Positions 7,483-13,505 of a DNA stretch of 14,405 bases are shown here, in pieces. Below the pieces are notes generated by a model. It searched no databases, had not been told where the DNA came from, and saw only the letters and a program-made list of their open reading frames with translations. Numbering within the stretch: the first letter of the stretch is position 1; the number at the start of each line of letters is the position of its first letter. Made by a program: the position numbers and the translations under genes. This DNA is from Acetobacteraceae bacterium. Its GTDB lineage: Bacteria > Pseudomonadota > Alphaproteobacteria > Acetobacterales > Acetobacteraceae. The stretch lies in assembly GCA_003164305.1 (NCBI GenBank), contig PLSZ01000448.1, forward strand, positions 1,358 through 15,762, given 5' to 3'.

Positions 7483-8241
7483 TTATTTGGCGGCCTTTTT
7501 CGCCCATCTCCGGCGGAGGAAGCCCAATCCTGTCAAGCCAGCACCGAGAAGCGCGAGGCTGGTTGGCTCCGGCGTATCAATCTGCATCTCAAAAGCGCCG
7601 TTAGTGGCGTTTTTGAGCACCAACGTGTCCGGCGCCACGTGGGCGTTATATAGTCCGGCATCCGTGTTGCCAACGTTGTTGCCAACGTCAATGCCGATCA
7701 GGTCACCCGCGCGCCACCACATGGCAGGCGATGTGTTGATATTGGTGCCACCATTGGTGGTGTCAGAACCGTTGACCAACGCAATCCAATAGGTGCCTCC
7801 GGTGAGCTGGTCGAACACATTGATCGACACGTTGGTCGGCGCGGCCGAGCTTCCGATGGAAGAATCCAGGATCGTGCCGAGCTTCACCGCGCCATTCAAT
7901 GTCAGGCCCATCGACGAAGGAAGCACGGAACTACCACTTCCTTGGTTCGGAACGAGATACACCAACATGGATCCGTTATCAGTTGCTCCTGTCGCATCTG
8001 AGAGTCGGAACGTGATGCTTTCGAGCGTGGTGGGAGACGCCACCGTAAATTCCTGTGCGTCGGGAGATCCGGACGCCGAGTTCGTCGCTCCGCCCGGAAT
8101 AAGCGAGATGCTATTGGTGTCGGGCGCGTTCGTGACGTACGAACTAAAAAGCGGATTTCCAGGCAATACTGTCAGAGTCGCATTTGCCGCTCCCACCGAG
8201 AGCAAAGCAGATAATCCCACGGCCACACCGAAAATTTTCAT
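7483..8241 (-). CDS. PEP-CTERM sorting-domain exported protein
   Basis: This 252-residue protein has a Sec signal peptide (MKIFGVAVGLSALLSVGAANA, likely cut after Ala21). A Thr/Ser/Asn/Gly-rich beta-type body follows, then a canonical PEP-CTERM tail: TPEPTSLALLG with the PEP at 224-226, a hydrophobic segment of about 15 residues, and a basic end (RRRWAKKAAK). PEP-CTERM tails are recognised and cut by exosortase (EpsH/Xrt), which is not in this window. Such proteins are associated with exopolysaccharide and floc or biofilm formation. The body (AQEFTVASPTTLESITFRL, then GGTYWIALVNG and WWRAGD) resembles the 'choice-of-anchor' beta-sandwich domains found in PEP-CTERM proteins. AGGA lies 8 bases before the ATG. 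A sigma-54 promoter precedes the gene and an intrinsic terminator follows it, so it is probably transcribed alone. Confidence 0.95.
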   Translation of the reverse strand: MKIFGVAVGLSALLSVGAANATLTVLPGNPLFSSYVTNAPDTNSISLIPGGATNSASGSPDAQEFTVASPTTLESITFRLSDATGATDNGSMLVYLVPNQGSGSSVLPSSMGLTLNGAVKLGTILDSSIGSSAAPTNVSINVFDQLTGGTYWIALVNGSDTTNGGTNINTSPAMWWRAGDLIGIDVGNNVGNTDAGLYNAHVAPDTLVLKNATNGAFEMQIDTPEPTSLALLGAGLTGLGFLRRRWAKKAAK

Positions 8242-8290
8242 CGTTCGATTCCTATAAGCCCATCAGGTCGCATTAGGTATCTAACGATAA

Positions 8291-8305
8291 GCAAACCCCG
8301 TGCCA
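8291..8305 (-). promoter_or_regulatory. Sigma-54 (RpoN) -24/-12 promoter of the PEP-CTERM gene
   Basis: On the minus strand the sequence reads TTGGCACGGGGTTTGCTT. TGGCAC (8305-8300), a 5-base spacer and TTGC (8294-8291) match the sigma-54 consensus TGGCACG-N4-TTGCW, with the required 10 bases between the invariant GG and GC. With the final C at -12, transcription would start near 8279, giving a 5' leader of about 38 bases that contains the ribosome site. RpoN control of PEP-CTERM genes together with the PrsK/PrsR two-component pair is known from other bacteria; neither regulator gene is in this window. Confidence 0.88.
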
Positions 8306-8367
8306 AGCAATAAAACAGTGTATTTTCAATGTTCTACCAGGGATCGATTTTATCGGGACGAGCCGTT

Positions 8368-8387
8368 TGTAAAGTTTTCCGACGCTT
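8368..8387. repeat. 20-base repeated element, copy B (candidate enhancer site)
   Basis: TGTAAAGTTTTCCGACGCTT on the plus strand is centred about 98 bases upstream of the predicted sigma-54 transcription start, where an enhancer-binding activator would be expected to sit. It matches copy A (7443-7462) at 18 of 20 positions. Confidence 0.6.
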
Positions 8388-8487
8388 CTCCCGCATCCGG
8401 GAGTGTGCGATCCCGTGACCAACCGGGTAGCGCTGTAACCTCCGGCGGTGGCCACCATCAAAGTCAAGCCAAGCTGATCGACGTAAC

Positions 8488-9339
8488 TCAGATCAGACCA
8501 AAAAATGTTTCAGGAACCTCAGTGATCAGGCCGCGGAAGTGCTCGCCCTTATAAAAGCCATCCTGCAGGCGCAGGCTATCGAACCGGCGTTTCATCTCAT
8601 TTTCGAATTCAAACGGCACGAGTCCATGCGTCCTGGCCAATTCGGCCGGAATTTCAAACTCCACCCGGACGCGTTCCTCATCGGCCTGACGCCAGCTTTC
8701 GCCCCCGGCGAGAAGCGCCTGTTCTGACCAGGCCATTTCACGGGTGGTCCGCAACCGTTCCAGCGATAGGTTCACGTCCATGCGCCGCAGATGGAACTGG
8801 AAGAGGTCAGTGCGATGCTCGGAGAGTTGGTCGCACCAATGAAACCCGGGCATCCAAAGCAAAGGGACGCGGGAGATGGACGGCTTGCACATACCCGACG
8901 CGAAACGAACGTAGCGCCTTTGACCCAAAATGGGCGCGTTGAGATCTATCGGCGCTTCAAGGGCGATAATGTGTTGGACGTTCAAGCCGGTGGGAGAAAC
9001 CACATCTGAGTCGACGGCCTCTAGGAACGCGGCCAGCGATGCGTGTTTTCGCGGATCCGCTACAAGCATCTCATCGCAGTCGGTATAAATGACAAAATCG
9101 AAAAACCGGAGCAAAGCATGCTGAAGGTCCGCGGCGAAGTCACTGCGCGCGCGGCCATCCCACGGCCGTCGCGGTAAAGGTAAGACATTGACGCCGCCAA
9201 GACCTCGCGTGCTGCCGTCGTTCGAGCCATGATCAATGACGAACAGTGTCGCGCCTGGACAATGACTGGAATAGTGCCGAACCCAGATCGGCAAATTTAC
9301 CCGTTCATTATAGACTGTCGTAACGATGGCTGTCAGCAT
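8488..9339 (-). CDS. Glycosyltransferase, family 2-like (GT-A fold)
   Basis: This 283-residue protein opens with the GT-A pattern AIVTTVYNERVNLPIWVRHY (4-23) and FVIDHGSNDGS (33-43). A DxD-type metal/nucleotide-sugar motif TDCDEM (86-91) follows. This is the layout of the Glyco_tranf_2_4 / GT92-like group, where the N-terminal 'YNE..-L..W..HY..G' and the DCDE motif are conserved. No membrane helix is seen, so it is probably cytoplasmic. The C-terminal half (HRTDLFQFHLRRMD, then RLRTTREMAW) also fits that group. An AAGGG lies 10 bases before the ATG, within a GATTGGT...ACCAATC inverted repeat (9341-9375). It lies 76 bases downstream of the large sulfotransferase, so co-transcription is possible. 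Base composition matches the low-GC block rather than the GC-rich genes to its right. Confidence 0.83.
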   Translation of the reverse strand: MLTAIVTTVYNERVNLPIWVRHYSSHCPGATLFVIDHGSNDGSTRGLGGVNVLPLPRRPWDGRARSDFAADLQHALLRFFDFVIYTDCDEMLVADPRKHASLAAFLEAVDSDVVSPTGLNVQHIIALEAPIDLNAPILGQRRYVRFASGMCKPSISRVPLLWMPGFHWCDQLSEHRTDLFQFHLRRMDVNLSLERLRTTREMAWSEQALLAGGESWRQADEERVRVEFEIPAELARTHGLVPFEFENEMKRRFDSLRLQDGFYKGEHFRGLITEVPETFFGLI

Positions 9340-9415
9340 CGATTGGTTGCCCTTTTCCGCACGTAATCACCAATCTCGATGGAAACGGAGGACTTCATTT
9401 TGGAGGTTTCGCTTC

Positions 9416-10798
9416 TCACGCCACTACCCGCCCGAATGCCTCGTCCCCCGAGCGGACCCCAACAGTCGCGCATCGCACCGTCACCACCGCCGGTCCGCTC
9501 ACCCCCACCCATGGCACTTCCGCCGAGCCATCCGTCCAGCGCCACAACGCCAACCCGGATTGCTCGGCCTCATACCATCCATCGACCAGCCGCGGGTCAT
9601 CCGCCGGGATCACCACCTCGGCCGCGCCCGATCGGATCGCGATCTCGCTGACCCGCACACCCCGGCCACGGCTTTGCCCCAGATATGGCGCGCACGGATC
9701 GACCTGCGACGCGCGCCGCGATTCCAGCCGCACCCGCCGCACCCCCCGAGGCAGCACGAACCCAAACCGTCCCGGCCCCGCCACCGTGGGCCGGATGGTC
9801 GCGTCATCCGCCGACAGCCAAACCTCCAACGCGCCATCGGCCGGCGATTCCCCCGCCGATCCGGCCAACGCATCCGGCGCCGGCCAGACCAGCCGGACCG
9901 CCTCCATGTCCACCACGTCCGAACCAACCGACAACGGCACCTGAACGGACGGGAACCAGCCCCGCGCATAAACCTCGCTTGCGACGCCCGGCGCCACGCC
10001 GGACAACTCATACCCAAGGCCGAGGATCAGATCGCCATACAGCGCCTCGAAACACCCCACCTGTTCCGGCGACAGAACAGCGCGCCATTTGGAGATCACC
10101 CGGGAATGGATCTGCGGCCGGGACGCGATATCCGCCTCATCCATGCGGTTGACGTCTTCCGACCTGGCCACCTCCAACGCCACCCGGCTCTGCTCGGCGT
10201 CAAACCCGAATTGATCGAAAATCCGCGCCATCGAGCCGTCGAAATCCGCCGACACGTCCTCCAGCTTCACATCCAGCGCGTCTGCGCCGTTCAGCGCCCA
10301 TTCCCGCATCGCCGTCAGCGTGCAGCCGGTGTAACCCTCCAGCTCGAACTGGAGACCCTCGGCCTGAGAACGATCCAGCAGGTTCCGCTGATAGGACTGG
10401 CCTTGCAACCGTTCGAAGTAGCCGCGCTTCCACGCCTCGGGCAAATGCATGAAGGAGTGATCGACACGCGGCCAGCCGATCGGCGGCGTCAGGTCGAAAT
10501 CGGTGTTGATGCACCACTCCTCATCGCTGTGCCGATGATAGAGATAGCCGGAGACCCATATGTCGCGCGGATCGCGGATCATGCGGATGGCGCGGTACGG
10601 CCGGTCCAGCGGCGCGCGCAGCAGTGAATGCGGCAACAGCACGACATCCGGCTGGTCGCCGAGTCCTTCCACGAGTCCGAATTGATTGGACAGGGTCAGG
10701 CCAAGCCGATCGCAAACCTTGGTCATGACATGCAGAAGCAGGCTCGTCCCGGACTTATGGTAGGAAAACACAATCAGTTGGGGCGAAACCCGGGACAT
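9416..10798 (-). CDS. Sulfotransferase fused to a C-terminal beta-rich domain
   Basis: This 460-residue protein has a full sulfotransferase domain at residues 1 to about 270. FSYHKSGTSLL (11-21) is the 5'-phosphosulfate loop in the classical PKSGT form, and IRMIRDPRDIWVSGYLYH (71-88) is the 3'-phosphate motif. It differs from the two HxKTAG enzymes nearby. Residues of roughly 280-460 form a second, beta-strand-rich region with VRLESRRASQVDPCAPYLG (356-374), GRGVRVSEIAIRSG and GWYEAE...LALWRWTDGSAEVPW (407-430). Similar LESRxxxP..xG.SxDxRxLGV and WRWTDG patterns occur, as far as I recall, as accessory regions in Acetobacteraceae glycan-related and Hint-domain proteins, possibly carbohydrate-binding. 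The start at 10798 is chosen over 10819 because GGAGG (10806-10810) lies 7 bases upstream. The gene is GC-rich like the right flank. Confidence 0.87.
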   Translation of the reverse strand: MSRVSPQLIVFSYHKSGTSLLLHVMTKVCDRLGLTLSNQFGLVEGLGDQPDVVLLPHSLLRAPLDRPYRAIRMIRDPRDIWVSGYLYHRHSDEEWCINTDFDLTPPIGWPRVDHSFMHLPEAWKRGYFERLQGQSYQRNLLDRSQAEGLQFELEGYTGCTLTAMREWALNGADALDVKLEDVSADFDGSMARIFDQFGFDAEQSRVALEVARSEDVNRMDEADIASRPQIHSRVISKWRAVLSPEQVGCFEALYGDLILGLGYELSGVAPGVASEVYARGWFPSVQVPLSVGSDVVDMEAVRLVWPAPDALAGSAGESPADGALEVWLSADDATIRPTVAGPGRFGFVLPRGVRRVRLESRRASQVDPCAPYLGQSRGRGVRVSEIAIRSGAAEVVIPADDPRLVDGWYEAEQSGLALWRWTDGSAEVPWVGVSGPAVVTVRCATVGVRSGDEAFGRVVA

Positions 10799-10838
10799 TC
10801 CGACACCTCCGCGGCACATCGGCGGTTATCGGATGCAA

Positions 10839-10865
10839 CCGGATCCAATTGCAATTCGGATCCGG
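10839..10865. promoter_or_regulatory. Long near-perfect palindrome between the small exported protein and the large sulfotransferase
   Basis: CCGGATCC (10839-10846) and GGATCCGG (10858-10865) are perfect arms. The centre AATTGCAATT is itself a palindrome, leaving only one unpaired C across 27 bases. It is about 40 bases upstream of the sulfotransferase start. It could be an operator or a transcript-end hairpin. No T-run follows on the minus strand, which favours an operator. Confidence 0.5.
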
Positions 10866-10913
10866 GCGAAAATCTCGGTCAGGGCCGACCAACGCTGCCC
10901 GTCATGTCGCCCC

Positions 10914-11222
10914 TCACCCCTCCCGCACCTTCATGCAACTGGCCATCACTCGCGGGTTATGCTCGTTCTTCAACTCGACATCCGCGTGGGCCGAACACGC
11001 CGCCATGCTGCTGAACGCCGGGCGAGAGGGGCTCGGGATCTCCTTGCAGTCGGACGCATCGCCGGGCGCCGCGCACAAGGACGGGAAATACACATACACA
11101 ATGCCAGGCCCTTCGAGATTGCCGGCCGGCGCGCCGCGGTGCGTCACCAGCACCGTCGTGACCGCCAGAGCCAGGCCGAACGACAAACAGAACCGCATGT
11201 TCATGATTCGCCTGAGACCCAT
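10914..11222 (-). CDS. Small exported Cys-containing protein, function unknown
   Basis: This 102-residue protein has a short basic start (MGLRRIMNMR), a hydrophobic segment at about 11-27 that reads as a Sec signal peptide or membrane anchor, and a mature part with four cysteines (50, 59, 76, 96). These could form two disulfides in the periplasm. I do not recognise the family. The start at 11222 has GGAGG (11229-11233) 6 bases upstream; Met7 and Met9 are alternatives that would also keep a signal peptide. It begins 17 bases after the stop of the 124-residue gene on the same strand, so the two are probably one operon. Confidence 0.7.
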   Translation of the reverse strand: MGLRRIMNMRFCLSFGLALAVTTVLVTHRGAPAGNLEGPGIVYVYFPSLCAAPGDASDCKEIPSPSRPAFSSMAACSAHADVELKNEHNPRVMASCMKVREG

Positions 11223-11238
11223 GGCAATCCTCCACCCA

Positions 11239-11613
11239 CTACATTCGGTCTGAATTCGACGCTGGGCTGGGACCGGTCACCCAGGGCACAAGGCGGGCGC
11301 GCAACACCGCCAATGCCTCATCCAGCGTCAGAAATCCGCCCAGTTTGCGGTATTCGTCCCAGCGGAACTGGTCGAGGCGCACGCGTCCCTCACTGCGATG
11401 CAGCACAAACGCGGGTCCAACCAGATCGTTGGCGCCTTCCGGCAGGATTACGATGGTCGCGTCGTTCGGACCCGAGCAATTCAGTTCCGCCGACCACCGC
11501 GGCGCGATTTCGGCCAGCAAACCAAGCACCGCGTCGAGGTCATCCCAGGTCACGACGGTCGGCGCATCGCACCGCCACTCCGGCAGCGGCTCCACACGAA
11601 CGGGACGCGGCAT
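11239..11613 (-). CDS. Uncharacterised small soluble protein
   Basis: This 124-residue, acidic, Trp-containing protein has no signal peptide or membrane segment. Features are RCDAPTVVTWDDLDAVLGLLAE (about 14-35), a strand-rich DATIVILPEG...GPAFVLHRSEGRVRLDQFRWDEYRKLG (51-91) and a helical LTLDEALAVLRARLVPW end. The pattern suggests a small alpha/beta fold, but I do not recognise the family. AAGGA lies 7 bases before the ATG. It is followed 17 bases later by the small exported protein, so the pair may act together. A hydrophobic core and a clear ribosome site argue that it is a real gene. Confidence 0.68.
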   Translation of the reverse strand: MPRPVRVEPLPEWRCDAPTVVTWDDLDAVLGLLAEIAPRWSAELNCSGPNDATIVILPEGANDLVGPAFVLHRSEGRVRLDQFRWDEYRKLGGFLTLDEALAVLRARLVPWVTGPSPASNSDRM

Positions 11614-11879
11614 GAAGCAATCCTTAAACGGGGCTTTACATTGCCCCCAGCTGAAATCACCTTGTAACCACTATCGCATGACCCGGTGAGACAGGAAAGT
11701 CTTTTTCAGCGATTTCCGTCTAACAATTTATTTATTTCCGCGCCGGTCACGCCGGCGCATCCGCGCACCCTCCACGCCTGCTTATCCACGCGCCGGCCAT
11801 GTTTGCTTGCCCGCGCACTTTCCACGCCCGCGACCCGTGCACTTTCCGCGCGCTCAGGCCGCGCGCCGTCCGTATTGAC
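11614..11879. other. Intergenic region downstream of holA: degenerate repeats and a hairpin
   Basis: No supported gene. It holds a degenerate 20-base repeat (CCGCGCACYYTCCACGCCYG at 11761 and 11811, and a third weaker copy at 11835). The 12-mer GCGCGCCGTCCG at 11861 repeats the end of holA (11886). A perfect 7-base-pair hairpin lies at 11740-11758 (GCGCCGG-TCACG-CCGGCGC); on the minus strand it is followed by an AT-rich tract and could end the holA transcript. An AT-rich patch at 11696-11737 may hold the promoter of the 124-residue gene. Confidence 0.45.
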
Positions 11880-12902
11880 CTACCCGCGCGCCGTCCGCGC
11901 GGCCGCCGCCCGCCGCGCCACAACCAAAATCGCATTGCGGCACAGGATCTGATCCGGCCAGCCAGTGCGCTTGCAGCCGCGTTCCGCGTCCGCCAAGCCC
12001 GCGATCGCCGCCGAAATCGCCGCCGAGGACCACAACCCCAGCGCGCGGTTGAACCCGGCCACACGGCGATAGAACAGCGGGGGCCGAAGCGTCTTCGCGG
12101 CGTCGCCCGCGCTCAGCCCCGATTCGTCCATCGCCAGCCGCGCCCGCTGCAGCCGTTGCAGGTGCATAATCCCCGCCCGCAACACCTGAACCGGAGCCGC
12201 CCCCTCGCCGATCGCCAACTCCAGCGCCCGATCGGCGGTCGCGACATCGCCGATGGTGGCGGCGAACATCGCGTCATCCAGCGAAAGCCCGGACAAATCC
12301 CCCGTGCACGCCATCGCCCCATCCAAATCCACCCGCCCTCCTGGGCCGGCGTACAGCGCGAGCTTCTCCAACTCGGCCCGCGTCGCCGCCCGATCCGCGC
12401 CCAGTTGTCCGGATAACCAGGACAACGCATCCGGCTCGATCGCCACGCCGGCCTGCTTCAACGTTTCCCTGATCGTCGCCTCCAGCGCGTGGCCTTCCTC
12501 GGGGTAGCAACCGATCGCCACGCCATCCGGCGCCGCCTCCAACTCCGTCCTCAGCCGGGACCGCGTGCCAAGGCCGGCGCCCTCCAGCACCACGAACCCC
12601 GGCGCCCTGGATTTCAGCACGAGCCGGATTTGCGCGACCGCGGCATCGGTCGCCTCCCGCACCCGGACGACACGGCGGCCGCCGGTCATCGGCAAGGAGG
12701 CCGCCTCATCCGGCAGCCGGGCGATTTCCTCACGGGTCAGTTCCACCACCAGGAATGGATCATCCAGGGCGCCGGCGACCGCGCGAACCAGGGCCGCCCC
12801 CCGGTCACGGATCATCCCCGCGTCGTCGCCGTACAAAAGGACCGCCCGGCAGGCTCCGGGATCGCGCAGGAATGCCTCGACCCGCGCGGGCGCCAGCTTC
12901 AT
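11880..12902 (-). CDS. holA: DNA polymerase III subunit delta
   Basis: This 340-residue protein has the normal family length and pattern. The N-terminal KLAPARVEAFLRD...VLLYGDDAGMIRDRGAALV (AAA+-like P-loop-less domain start) is followed by PFLVVELTREEI, the SLPMTGGRRVVRVREATD segment and the middle LSGQLGADRAATRAELEKLALY motif, which is diagnostic of delta. HolA is the clamp-loader subunit that opens the beta clamp for DNA replication. Its ATG overlaps the lptE stop codon (12902-12899), so translation is probably coupled and no separate ribosome site is needed. The Arg/Ala-rich end (RRAAAARTARG) lies in a repetitive GC-rich patch and may be variable. Confidence 0.95.
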   Translation of the reverse strand: MKLAPARVEAFLRDPGACRAVLLYGDDAGMIRDRGAALVRAVAGALDDPFLVVELTREEIARLPDEAASLPMTGGRRVVRVREATDAAVAQIRLVLKSRAPGFVVLEGAGLGTRSRLRTELEAAPDGVAIGCYPEEGHALEATIRETLKQAGVAIEPDALSWLSGQLGADRAATRAELEKLALYAGPGGRVDLDGAMACTGDLSGLSLDDAMFAATIGDVATADRALELAIGEGAAPVQVLRAGIMHLQRLQRARLAMDESGLSAGDAAKTLRPPLFYRRVAGFNRALGLWSSAAISAAIAGLADAERGCKRTGWPDQILCRNAILVVARRAAAARTARG

Positions 12903-13435
12903 CCCATCGCCGTCGGATGCGCATGCAGCCAGGTGGCGAGGCGCAATGTGATCCGGTTCGCCATCTCCTCGGCGATACGGCGCTGCACCATCTCATTGTT
13001 CAGGTCGAGCGCGAAATACGCGGTGTCGAAAATGTCGAAGCCATCGACCACGCGCTCCGACCCCTCGGCCAGCCGCGTGCTCTTCGCGTCGCGGGCCGTC
13101 AGGGTCCAGTTGGCGTTGCCGACCAGCCGGATGCGGGTGGGTTGGGTGAAGTTCAGCACGCCTTGCGCCTCACCCGTGATCCAGAAGTTGACCTGGAGAT
13201 CGGCGTGGCGCGGGGTTCCCGATTCGCTTCTGAACCGCCCCAACAAAGCCTGCCGCAGGATTTGTCCAGGACGTTCATAAAGCGGTTTGATCTCGATCGC
13301 GGCAAGGCCGGCGGCGGCCCCGGTATCGTTGCCTTTGGCCATGTAGACGGGCTCGAAACCGCAGCCGGACAGCGCGCCAGCCAGTCCCAGCAAAAGCGCG
13401 GCGCGGCGGGTCGGATGCGGGGTCATCGTGGCCAT
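12899..13435 (-). CDS. lptE: LPS-assembly lipoprotein LptE
   Basis: This protein has 178 residues from the first ATG. It carries a basic start (PTRRAALLLG), a hydrophobic core and a lipobox ALSGC with the lipidated Cys25, followed by GFEPVY, the start of mature LptE in alphaproteobacteria. The body contains the family pattern of ERPGQILRQALLGRF, LQVNFWITGEA and a late NEMVQRRIAEEMANRITLRLATWL helix. LptE plugs the outer-membrane translocon LptD and helps insert lipopolysaccharide. Its place between leuS and holA is the conserved alphaproteobacterial order. Either ATG 13435 or ATG 13426 could be the start; neither has a strong ribosome site, and a hairpin covers the first one. Confidence 0.93.
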   Translation of the reverse strand: MATMTPHPTRRAALLLGLAGALSGCGFEPVYMAKGNDTGAAAGLAAIEIKPLYERPGQILRQALLGRFRSESGTPRHADLQVNFWITGEAQGVLNFTQPTRIRLVGNANWTLTARDAKSTRLAEGSERVVDGFDIFDTAYFALDLNNEMVQRRIAEEMANRITLRLATWLHAHPTAMG

Positions 13436-13452
13436 TCGCCATGCCGAATGGC
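13431..13452 (-). promoter_or_regulatory. Hairpin covering the lptE start
   Basis: GCCATTCG and CGAATGGC form a perfect 8-base-pair stem with a 6-base loop. The first lptE ATG (13435-13433) lies inside the stem and the second ATG (13426) directly after it. It could reduce translation of lptE or be the leftover end of the leuS message. No T-run, so a terminator is unlikely. Confidence 0.4.
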
Positions 13453-13505
13453 ATCAAGCGGGGGCGCGAGGACGGCGAACGCGACGGGTCGGGAAGCGGG
13501 AGAGT

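Larger units (their letters stand above)
8242..8487. promoter_or_regulatory. Upstream regulatory region of the PEP-CTERM gene
   Basis: These 246 bases separate the family 2-like glycosyltransferase stop from the PEP-CTERM start. They hold the sigma-54 promoter, repeat copy B, and the perfect inverted repeat CTCCCG-CATC-CGGGAG (8388-8403) directly adjoining copy B. The arrangement (promoter, then a site about 90-120 bases upstream) is that of a sigma-54 enhancer promoter. A 64-codon frame here has no coding features. Confidence 0.6.

Noticed and set aside
8273..8467. 64-codon minus-strand frame upstream of the PEP-CTERM gene
   Set aside because: It covers the sigma-54 promoter and the repeat element, has no ribosome site and no recognisable pattern.
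9481..9520. TGGCAC as another sigma-54 site
   Set aside because: No TTGC at the right distance, and it lies inside a coding region; other TGGCAC matches (6755, 7747) fail the same way.
9326..10627. 433-codon plus-strand reading frame
   Set aside because: It lies opposite the large sulfotransferase, is full of Arg/His/Pro with no family pattern, and is a common by-product of GC-rich third positions on the other strand.
11686..11952. 88-codon plus-strand frame after holA
   Set aside because: Made of repetitive GC-rich DNA, overlaps the holA end and has no ribosome site or conserved pattern.
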